From the NCBI GenBank assembly GCA_964006375.1, contig OZ023262.1, forward strand, positions 90,119,654 through 90,183,653: DNA of 64,000 bases. Direction: 5' to 3'. The stretch is from Tillus elongatus. Taxonomy: Eukaryota; Arthropoda; Insecta; Coleoptera; Cleridae. The translations under genes and the position numbers were made by a program. Shown here in pieces: positions 54,841 to 64,000 of this stretch; position 1 is the first letter of the stretch; the number at the start of each line of letters is the position of its first letter. The notes beneath the pieces are model-generated. The model saw only the letters and a list, made by a program, of their open reading frames with translations. It was not told the DNA's origin and searched no databases.

Positions 54841-55790
54841 AAGCTTGATTGACATATTAAATTGATAGATAGAGAAAATATACTTTTAGATAATTGTATA
54901 AAAATAAGCTTCTTTGTTCCGTCGTTAATTTCGACACCTTTTTTGCCACACGCACGTGCCGACTACGGACACCAAAATACAGTTGGTCACCCTGAGCACG
55001 TCAAGGAATGATGGTCAACCCAAAAGGTGTCACCCTGAAGATTTACCTTTTCGAACGGCGGTCTGATTGGCTAGAGAGGCCGCCTACCCCTTCTCGACCC
55101 CTAGAGCCGGGAAGACTTCGGAATCAAGAACCCTGCAAAAGCCCCATTTTATCGATGATCGTGCTATAGTGCAGTTTACTCATCAATTCAAGTCCTTCTT
55201 TGTCCCCTGGGCATTAGGCAAACAGGCCCGTAGCAGCCACCTAACATTATGAAAAGTGTTAGAAACCACTTGGACCATTGGGCGAGGCTGAGCCTTGTTC
55301 CGATTTAAGTGCTACAAACTGCGCGTACCAGAGAATGAGGCAGCTCCTTATTCTCCGTCTGCTCAACAAGTAATTTACTCTGTGAAGAAGGGCTGTTCCC
55401 GAACGACATCGGACTGTTCCTCGTTCGACACATCTACGACATCCCAGGAAAGAAAGGTATTTTATTTGTATTATATCACTTCTGCTAAATTATTGTCTGT
55501 GTAAATTTGCCTATTGTGCAATAAATTCATTTAAATAACTCGCGTTAATGTTTTCTTTGCCATCTAACCCTTGATGTACATGCAGCCGTTCAATTTAACG
55601 TAATCAATTAAAGCTATCGAAGAACGTACCGAATCAACGGTACATTCTCAAATTTAACATATGTGAGTGCGCAGAGAAAGAGATGGCATTAGAATGTTAT
55701 GTCTCCATCAGCCATAGACTAAATTTAACATAAATGGGTTTAAATAGGTTCAGGTAAGTGGCGTTTTTAATTGCAAAACTTTTGAAAATT
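54841..55790. other. relatively GC-rich stretch, no gene assigned
   Basis: 54,950-55,450 is clearly less AT-rich than its surroundings. Two plus frames (55,067-55,252, 55,295-55,504) show no domain I recognise. An AATAAA at 55,521 follows. It could be part of an LTR, a gene exon or a single-copy element. I found no TG...CA ends with a duplication. Confidence 0.4.
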
Positions 55791-55792
55791 CG

Positions 55793-55830
55793 TTAACGTA
55801 GCGCGCTTGCTGCTCCAGGCTTTTATAATA
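55793..55830 (+). repeat. A-family right terminal repeat, isolated
   Basis: GAAAATTCGTTAACGTAGCG then CGCTTGCTGCTCCAGGC, with small changes. It is directly followed by a B left half. Confidence 0.6.
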
Positions 55831-55834
55831 TAAA

Positions 55835-56100
55835 CCTATGCACCAAATCTATTTGCCATAGCTTTAATATTTTCGGAGATACAAGAATTTTCCCAAAGGA
55901 AATCCATAATCTTTCCGCAAACACTGGTCAGGTTTTCTTGGTACACAAGCCTAAGCCACTTACAAAATAAAGGTATTAACCAAACTGCATCAAAATTGGC
56001 CTATACTTTTTTGAGTTATTGGTGTGATGCACACACACATAATAAAACTAACCCCGGATATGGGTTCTAGAGGTCCTAAAATGAGGAGAAAGTTTAAAAA
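55835..56100 (+). repeat. family B copy with (CA)n in place of (TA)n
   Basis: Left half GCCATAGCTTTAATATTTTC, GTCAGGTTTTCTTGGTACAC, TTGAGTTATTGGTGTGATG, then (CA)6 at 56,029-56,040, then the right half AAAACTAACCCCGGATATGG and GTTCTAGAGGTCCT, with the rest deleted. The same internal site carries a different dinucleotide. Confidence 0.78.
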
Positions 56101-56107
56101 ATACAGC

Positions 56108-56150
56108 AAAAAGTCTGGACGCAGCAAGTGCGTTATGGTAGTCAATTTCC
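56108..56150 (+). repeat. A-family left terminal repeat
   Basis: AAAAGTCTGGACGCAGCAAG, TGCGTTATGGTAGTCAATTT: one of the best preserved A ends. The rest of the element is not A-like. Confidence 0.65.
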
Positions 56151-56224
56151 TAGAAATGATCTGGCACCAAATATTTTTTATAACTTTTTTTCTTGTAACA
56201 TGGAAATATAAATTTTGGTATATA

Positions 56225-56525
56225 GTTGACTTTTCATATCATAAACTTAACGTACCACATTTGGTTACCATTGGGTTTTGTTTTTGGAGTTAAAAATTTT
56301 TTTTACACAGAAAACCCAAAATTTTCCCGGAAAACCTAGTCAAATTTTCTTGTCGATCAATCTTATCCAAGCCACTTATAAAAGGAAGGCACTGTAACTA
56401 AAAAAATATTGGGCCGATGTTGATAAAATTTGGCATGTGCCTTTCTTTTATATATAAACATATAAAAATTGCAAGTGACTTTTAATTTAAACAGACGTCG
56501 AAGAGCGGGTTTAGAGATCCTAATA
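56225..56525 (+). repeat. family B copy, split by SINE copy 4 (left part)
   Basis: Left half: ACATTTGGTTACCATTGGGT, GAAAACCCAAAATTTTCCCG, AAGCCACTTATAAAAGGAAG, GGCCGATGTTGATAAAATTT. The start of the right half, GCGGGTTTAGAGATCCTAAT, ends at the SINE; ACAAGCTCATTTGAAGAATT continues after it at 56,861. The microsatellite site holds only TATATATAAACATATAA. Confidence 0.65.
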
Positions 56526-56852
56526 AGAGCCTCGTGAGAGAACGTGTGCCTCTGAACCGAAGGGTACTCCTTTCACTTTTTCAATAAAAACTGTAACATT
56601 AACATCAACCGAGGTTCTGGCATCGTATTTAAGCAAATAGAATGCCTGCGCATTCCGCCCTTCAGAGGGGGCGTAAAGCCGTTGGTCCCGTGTCCATGCA
56701 ATGTTGGGCACGTTAAAGATCCCTACCCTGCTTACAGAAAGGCTGGGGTTCGGCAAAATTTCCAGGATAGTGAGGTAAAACTGCTCCCTGGCGTCGGTGA
56801 TTGGCCATAGTCGCGGAAATAGGCTGACGTTAAAGAAACAAAACACACACAC
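56526..56852 (+). mobile_element. tRNA-derived SINE (copy 4), head deleted in part
   Basis: Begins GAGCCTCG, skips about 12 bases that hold the A box in copy 3, then GAACGTGTGCCTCTGAACCG, body and central domain GGCACGTTAAAGATCCCTAC, CGGAAATAGGCTGACGTTAA, tail AAACAAAACACACACACAC. Perfect duplications AGATCCTAATA flank it (56,515-56,525 and 56,853-56,863). Loss of the A box and B box should block Pol III transcription of this copy. Confidence 0.9.
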
Positions 56853-56949
56853 AGATCCTAATACAAGCTCATTTGAAGAATTTCTCTCTTTCTATTATCA
56901 TAAAAATATTCAAATCTTGTGCTCTAGCTCCTTTGTAGAAAAAAACTTT

Positions 56950-57145
56950 GAATGCCACAAACTCAATTTTCTAAGACGCTAGAAAATTGAGATTTGGTGA
57001 ATCTAGGTGCCGTGAGTCTTTTTAAAATAAACGTTTATTACAAACTTCATGAAAGTTACTAAATATTTCTAGAAAAAAATTTAATTCATGTTTAGAAAAG
57101 GACTGTATCTGCCAAATTATAAACGTGGCAGGTATTTTTCCTTGC
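56950..57145 (+). mobile_element. A2-like fragment with hairpin
   Basis: AAACTCAATTTTCTAAGACG, TAGGTGCCGTGAGTCTTTTT and the hairpin CTGCCAAATTATAAACGTGG plus CAGGTA near 57,118-57,143 match the left half of A2. No terminal repeats preserved. Confidence 0.5.
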
Positions 57146-57445
57146 TAATCATTTACTATTTAACCTCAAAAGAGAACTGTCAAACGGTAATAAACACACA
57201 AAAAATAATAAACACAAAACACGTTATTATTATTGAGTCTCCAATTTTAGAAGCGTAATAAACAAGTTGTTATATCTACTTCAATGACAATAATTTACTA
57301 GTTAACCTCAAAACAGCACTTCAAAGCATAATAAATAAACAAAATACGTTATTATACTTTAGTTTCCAATTTTAAAAGCAAACAATCATTTACTTAACCT
57401 CAAAACAGAACTGTCAAACGATAATAAATCAGCAAAACACACTAT
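57146..57445 (+). repeat. imperfect tandem repeat, ~2.6 units
   Basis: Units start at about 57,147, 57,290 and 57,385. Each has ATTTACT..TTAACCTCAAAA, then AACTGTCAAACG or ACTTCAAAGCA, AATAAA and ACACGTTATTAT. Spacing is uneven (143 then 96), because the middle unit is shorter. Confidence 0.6.
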
Positions 57446-57575
57446 CCCAACTGGTTTTTACTTCAGGTAGCTGATATAAGCTTCCACATTTTTCCCTCTC
57501 ACTTTCTGATTACGATATTTTTTAACATTTTGCAAATCCGCGCACCCGAATACATCCGAAGGCAGTCATTAGAGT

Positions 57576-57634
57576 GGGATCGCCACAGTTTGAGTGTGAG
57601 CGTTCGTTGCACATTAGGATGTTGTGGCGATCCC
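57576..57634. repeat. perfect 12-bp inverted repeat
   Basis: GGGATCGCCACA at 57,576-57,587 and TGTGGCGATCCC at 57,623-57,634, with a 35-base loop. GC-rich arms in AT-rich DNA. Not part of any family seen here. Confidence 0.7.
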
Positions 57635-57869
57635 GCCTTACGTGTGTTATTTTGTTTGATTACCGCTGAAATATGATGTATGACTGTGGTATATGTATCA
57701 ATCTACCCATGGCAGGTGACTAATATGTCTTTGTCTGGCATCATACTTTAACCACTTACATTGTTTCAATTCATGTCTTTTCGATTTTATTTTTAATTTA
57801 GGACAAACTCAAAATTTTGTGAACCAAATTACTTAAAATTTGCAGCAGAGGTTCATTTGCTTCATTTCT

Positions 57870-58507
<638 letters not shown>

Positions 58508-58549
58508 AGTGTATATTTAAAAATGATTGCAGTGTAGTGCATCATTCCA

Positions 58550-58552
<3 letters not shown>

Positions 58553-58628
<76 letters not shown>

Positions 58629-58775
58629 AATTCAAACAGACCTTGGGTATGGGTTCTAGGGTACCTTATTCTCCGAAAATTTTTCCGAAAGTATCACCAT
58701 CGTTACCTCTATATTAGTCGGGATCCTTCAATTAGTGAGTTTTTACTACAAAAATTCACTAAAAATTAAGTTTTT
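58553..58775 (+). repeat. family B: (TA)n plus right half
   Basis: TA 58,553-58,623, then AAACAGACCTTGGGTATGGG, TTCTAGGGTACCTTATTCTC (changed), GTCGGGATCCTTCAATTAGT and the palindrome GTGAGTTTTTACTACAAAAA to 58,775. Confidence 0.78.
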
Positions 58776-59480
58776 AATAGTAACCTTTTTCTAAAGTGTA
58801 ATATATTTTATTATATTCTCGATACAAAATTTAACATCTATCATAACAGCTCCATTAAAAACCATAACATACAGACATGCCATATGTGCCTTGGATCCCA
58901 AAAGTAATTATATCCTAATTTGGTGTTGACACGAAGTTAGTTTTTGAGCAACGGCCATATCAGAGTCGCCCGACTCTGACATGACCTAGACAGTGGACGA
59001 TTACAAATGACCTGATTAGTGATGTGCGTTAATTCACAGCGCATCAGCAGCACAGACGAGGCCGGTAGAAACAAAGCATCTACTGTGACACAGCAATCCA
59101 TCAATCAAAGCACAAAGCGAGCCGCCGTGCTGTAATTATATCTGGACAGCACCAACTTGGCTACTTGTAACTCGACCACCGTTACTTGTTACCGACTATC
59201 CGTCATGCCTCCATATCCTTCGGGTTTCCGCTGAGATATCATGCAGTTAGTCCTGTCTGCAAACTAACGTCATTTCAGCACACTAGACAAATTTATTATG
59301 TAGTATAATATGTTGCTAGCAGGTTTTTTCGCGTCGAATTACATATAAATAGTATAAGCTTACTTAATTACATACATTTGAAAATAAGATGATTTTTCTT
59401 CGAGACAGCTATTTATATATTACAGGCGCATTTCGGCTAACAAGCAGCCATATACAAGGGTAAATATAGAAATATAAAAC
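58776..59480. other. no gene recognised
   Basis: Mixed composition with a less AT-rich part at 58,930-59,260. No long frame. Confidence 0.45.
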
Positions 59481-59700
59481 AAGTCTGGATGCATCAAGTG
59501 CGTTATGGAAGTGAATTTACAAATCAATGTTTTTAATAGCACGTATGTCTAATGCAAGCAGGCAACAAATTGGTTACCGGTATAACGTATATAGTAGAAA
59601 CATTGTACAAAAACAACTTATTGTTTGAAAATTTGCCAAAATTTTCCGAAAATAAACTTTAAATGTTTCCGAGAAAACTGGTTTCCTACCCAACTAATCT
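59481..59700 (+). mobile_element. family A element, left part
   Basis: AAGTCTGGATGCATCAAGTG, GTTATGGAAGTGAATTTACA, CTAATGCAAGCAGGCAACAA, TACCGGTATAACGTATATAG and GAGAAAACTGGTTTCCTACC match the left two thirds of the A copies. The right terminal repeat is replaced by GAACCAAGTATGTC and a TA tract. Confidence 0.75.
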
Positions 59701-59714
59701 TAGAACCAAGTATG

Positions 59715-59935
<221 letters not shown>

Positions 59936-60985
59936 AAACATTGTTTCTGATAGGCGATTGTGATAAGCACAAGACAGTGATGTAAAAAACAATTTCGAAA
60001 AAAAAACATTCCATTAAAACTTCGCTAATTATTCTGTGACATAAAAATACGAACCATTTTAAATACAATGTTTTCTTTCAAGGAAATTCTTTAAAAAGTT
60101 TGTAAGAAAATTTGCTATTTCAAGAGCATTTTGTGTATGAACAGTATCTAATGAAATGAATCAAAATTTATACCATCTGATCTAAATTCAGACGTGGAGA
60201 CTTCTTTTGCGGGTCACAAAGAAAATTTTCTTTTGCCTGACGATGACGTAAAAATCGAAATCGATTTCAAAGAAGAAAACAAGCATCTGTGAAGCCACAG
60301 GAAAAGTATATACGGCTGTTTTAAGTATGGAATGGTTACACTAAGTTAGGCCACGAAAACAACCTGATCTGTGCTATTTAAATTAGAATTAAGAGTCGCA
60401 AGAGTTTTCATCTCATCAATGATTTTTTTCTAGAAAAATCCGCTAAAGATTTCTTGCGTAAAGATTATGTGATTACATAATATGATCATATAACGTTAAA
60501 AAGAATATATTTTTTAAAGATTTCACACGTCTGGGTTTGAAGTGGCGTCATTTTTGCACCTTATGCGCCTCTAACAAACTTGACTATGGGAGCACGTGAC
60601 AGTTTTTTTCTAATGCACGGGTTATAAGCTCGTACGTAAATGTATTTTTAGCATAGCAAATAATTTGTCTTTTAAATGGATTTTTTGCTAACATTTTACC
60701 AAATCAACCCTTCAAACAGAAATCGAGGACTTTGTTAAAGACATACCATTTAATATTTTCCATACATGATGCCCTAAACCTTTGTTAAAACTCATCAGTT
60801 TTCACGTTTTGAATCGTCACTGGCATTTTCAGAAGAAAAACTATAAAATTTTCAAAGTAATGTTTCTCATATTCATTGTCCTTTTCAGCCAAAAATATAT
60901 AGTCTTTGTCTGTAGTATTTAGCAGATTTTGGTTGACATACAAAATTTTGGTCTTTTACGTTACACTTAATAATCTAAAGCTGCC
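59936..60985. other. no gene; part related to the block spacer
   Basis: No long frame. ATGGATTTTTTGCTAACATT at 60,677 resembles ATGGATTTTTTGCTTATATT at 13,091, so at least part belongs to the A/B composite. Confidence 0.45.
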
Positions 60986-61545
<560 letters not shown>

Positions 61546-62209
61546 CAATCACTGCAGACATTATCAAAGTCAACATCAAATTTATTATTTGTCACATGTT
61601 AAAGTACAATGAAAATATTAAATTTAATTTACAATGAAATTGCAAAGAATCGATGAACTAAAAGCAATTTTGCAGGCCATACAGCTAAACCTCAAAATTA
61701 TACAAAAGTTGTTGAAGTTGGAGTTGCATATACTTTCATAGTGATCATCCACAACACCACCAAGGACTATAAATATCAAACTCCCCAGAGCGCAAATAAT
61801 TAATAGACGATATTAGCATAATCCAGAAGACAAAGTAAAGGTATTATGACTGCAAAGTAGATATCAGGACTGAAGGGAGGCCTAACACCAAAACAAAGAA
61901 CTAGAATTGACAACGTGACAAGAACGACAGGTAACATACATCATAGACAGACCAAACGAGTGTTAGGGAAAAGAACAAGCCATCTACAGAATCCATACAT
62001 CCATACTACTGTGGTCACAAATTTTGATTATATTCAAGAAGACGAACTTTTTATGTAGTTTTATAACGAAGGGAAACTTGTACCAGTTGGACAATTTCAA
62101 TTTCAAAACATTTTTGTTTTGGAAGGATCTAAAATCGTGGTCTTTATCTCCCTGTTGAAACAACGGCAACCTTCTGTTAAATGACAACCAACGACTCTAT
62201 CTATATTAA
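61546..62209. other. no gene recognised
   Basis: AT-rich. Short minus frame 61,984-62,187 without a known domain. Confidence 0.45.
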
Positions 62210-62815
62210 TTTTTTTTCTTAGATGCTCTGAAACTACAGAAATTTGTTGCTTGCCATAATCCCTGTAGGTTTCAGTCTATGTCTTGTGAAAAACAAAACT
62301 TTGGTCTTTTCTTTTTTTATTTCAAATTTCCTTTCATTAAGCCAGCCTTGTAGAAGATGTAGTATCTCCTCATATGTAATTAGACACTTTTGAAAAGTTT
62401 GCTTATGTGCAAAGAGACAAAATCATTTGCATCTTGGACGATTCTGATGTGTGGACCCCATATCATGGGTAAGCCCCTTGTGTACACATTAAAAAGGAGC
62501 GGACTTAGTATTGCTCCCTGAGGCGGACCGTAGTTAACAATCTTGGACCGTAAATGCTGTTTGTGACACCTCTTATGTAAACGTTTCGATTGTGGTATAA
62601 TGAAGTTATGTTTATTGCAATATTTACGCTCAGTCGGTTTTTGTAAGTCCTGTACTAGCAAAGAAAGATTTATCATAGGCTCTTTTAAGATAAATAAACA
62701 GACACATACCATATTGGTTTCTTGATAAAGAACACTGTATTTCTGTCACCAGATGGGTTACGACATCTGTTGTTCCATGTCCCATTCGAATACCATACTG
62801 GTTCAGAGAAAAAAA
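62210..62815 (-). pseudogene. LINE reverse transcriptase fragment
   Basis: From 62,815 the minus strand reads FFSLNQYGIRMGHGTTDVVT (the QYGFR block), LVTEIQCSLSRNQYGMCLFI, YLKRAYDKSF (the catalytic FxDxxxAFD block with the Asp lost, YLKRAYD), a gap, then YGPPQGAILSPLLFNVYTRG, and HIRIVQDANDFVSL (the YADD box as DAND). The end part to 62,210 fits the RT thumb. Catalytic residues are changed, so it is dead. It differs in family from the fragment at 63.1-64.0 kb. Confidence 0.75.
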
Positions 62816-63115
62816 CAGGTGAGTTTCAATTTTCATATGTTTATATGTATATATCTCTCTGTGTGTGTGTGTCACACCGATAACTGTGTAAATGGCTTGG
62901 ATATGTTTGTTAGCCAGGAAAATAGGTCTGTTTTTCTCGGAAATTTTTTATATATCCGTAAATAACAAAGTTAGGACAACCAAGTTTGATACGCAGGTTT
63001 ATGTATAGGCATTTAAAAAAAATTGCGTGCCACTGATGACCAGAAAATCGCACAAAAACAAAATATTTTGTGTGGATAACAAAATCTATATTACAGACAT
63101 AGATTAAGTTTTTTG
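62816..63115 (-). repeat. family B-type segment with (TG)n, between two LINEs
   Basis: GTGAGTTTCAATTTTCATAT (end of the right half), TATATGTATATATCTCTCTG and (TG)6 at the microsatellite position, CACACCGATAACTGTGTAAA, GGCTTGGATATGTTTGTTAG, CAGGAAAATAGGTCTG, then ATTGCGTGCCACTGATGACC. It has counterparts at 34,360-34,430 for the distal part. The right-half palindrome is missing. Confidence 0.7.
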
Positions 63116-64000
63116 GTGCAAAAAGGAAAATAAACCCTGTTGAAGGCTTGAGCAATGACGGGAAATATTGCACCAGTTGAATTGTTATCATTAAATCTTT
63201 CGGTGATGTTTTCCACCACACAAAGGACTTGATCTGTGGTACAGTGCTGGTGTCTGAACCGAATTGCTCGTCAGGAAGGGTACGGTTCTCAGAGGTGAAT
63301 GAAGCTAGCGTTTTCTGAATCAGTTTTTCGGCGATTTTGCCGATGACTAGGAGTGGGATAATGGGCCTGTAATTCTGAGGGGACAGGGGATCTTTGCTGG
63401 GTTTAGGGATGTTGATAAAAACGGCAAGTTGCCACATAGAAGGAAAATAGTGAAATCTCAGCATTGCATTCATAATCGTAACTATCAATACCACGGCTTT
63501 GCGGGGGAGGTTTTTCAGGGCTACGTTGGAGATTCCATCGTATCTCGGAGATTTTCTATTTTTTAATGATTTGATTATTTGGGAAACTTCTTCGAAAGTT
63601 GCGGGCTCGACAGTTGTGTCTAGGGTGGCGCGAAGAGCACTCCTGGCATAGCGGTGCGTTCTTGCTACGTGCGAAAGATCAACGTTGTTATAACTCGGGC
63701 TGAATTGCAACTCCAGATGATCTGCGAATGCACTTGCTTTCTCCGCATCCGTGTATACGACACCGTTACTGCCGTAAAGTGGGGATATTTGAAGTTTTTG
63801 GGAGCCAAGGGCTTTTGCCATTTGCCAGATGGAATTGTCTTGGGCGGACAGGGTTTGCAGGCGTTCCTCCCAACTGTTGTTACGGAGTTCTTGTAGGGCG
63901 GATCGTACTTGTTTGATGAGTATGTTTGCGTCTCGTTTGTCGGTGGTATTTCCGGTGCGCTGAGCTAGTCTACGTACGTGGTTATTTTCTAGTAGCATTT
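63116..64000 (-). pseudogene. jockey-type LINE ORF2 fragment, runs off the window
   Basis: Minus frame from 63,998: RTGNTTDKRDANILIKQVRS, SIWQMAKALGSQKLQISPLY, GVVYTDAEKASAFADHLELQ, then ESKNRKSPRYDGISN-like SLKNRKSPRYDGISNVALKN, FPSMWQLAVFINIPKPSKDP, QNYRPIIPLLVIGKIAEKLI and LPDEQFGSDTSTVPQ (the QFGFR block, changed). This is the linker and RT fingers-palm start of jockey-clade LINEs. It ends before the first catalytic Asp at the B segment. The element continues beyond 64,000. Confidence 0.85.

Noticed and set aside
54915..55560. Solo LTR
   Set aside because: A TTCTT repeat is near both edges, but the supposed right end does not read CA and no terminal inverted bases fit.

Overview
The window looks like repeat-dominated nuclear DNA of an animal, most likely an arthropod and plausibly an insect. 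The evidence is the AT-rich background, the very long (TA)n tracts, and an animal-type retroelement mix: jockey/CR1-, I/LOA- and RTE-type LINEs, Gypsy and BEL/Pao LTR elements, a Penelope-like element and a tRNA-derived SINE with a conserved central domain. I found no host protein-coding gene, rRNA gene, credible functional tRNA gene or CRISPR array. The species cannot be named from the sequence alone. Almost everything that can be read is a broken transposable element or a non-coding repeat family, often one inside another.

Layout. 0-2.6 kb: SINE fragment, (TA)n and short inverted-repeat elements. 2.8-6.3 kb: internally deleted I/LOA-type LINE with 14-bp target-site duplications. 7.2-9.95 kb: hAT-like scrap, then an antisense RTE-type LINE split by a 5'-truncated I/LOA LINE. 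9.98-13.7 kb: chain of families A and B (below). 13.9-17.2 kb: BEL/Pao gag remnant, then a three-level nest (A2 element, repeat C, LINE). 17.2-20.1 kb: no identified gene. 20.9-23.1 kb: antisense jockey/CR1-type LINE. 25.2-26.7 kb: SINE split by a second copy of that LINE. 27.9-29.1 kb: A2 elements. 29.9-33.3 kb: Gypsy element with two LTRs but most of pol missing. 34-37.8 kb: B, C and foldback elements. 38.4-39.1 kb: jockey-type RT scrap. 40.9-42.6 kb: antisense Penelope-like element. 42.6-46.9 kb: two LINEs facing each other. 47.0-49.3 kb: third and best copy of the jockey/CR1-type LINE, open for 763 codons. 50.9-53.5 kb: inverted relative of the 11.6-13.7 kb block, carrying a full-length SINE. 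53.8-54.8 kb: repeat C. 56.5 kb: another SINE. 58.1-58.5 kb: inverted-repeat element with a hammerhead-ribozyme-like motif. 61.15-61.32 kb: near-perfect palindrome around (TA)n. 62.2-64 kb: two antisense LINE fragments separated by a B element.

The working names A, B, C and D are mine. A is a short inverted-terminal-repeat element whose ends read GTCTGGACGCAGCAAGTGCG followed by a TAGTGAATTTTC motif; A2 is a ~600-bp variant with a different interior. B has a left half, a microsatellite (usually TA) at a fixed internal position, and a right half ending in a palindrome around TTAGTGAATTTT. B accounts for most of the long TA tracts here. C is a dimer of two diverged ~500-bp units, each with a CTGT-rich patch. 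D covers small foldback elements. A and B share the AGTGAATTTTC motif and may be parts of one larger non-autonomous family.

The strongest leads are: B as a cradle of microsatellites, the hammerhead-like motif on the minus strand at 58.18-58.23 kb, the fold-back duplication inside a B copy at 61.15 kb, the three-level nest at 14.5-17.2 kb, and the A/A2 family, for which no transposase is visible in the window. All family assignments come from reading motifs by eye; no database search was run.
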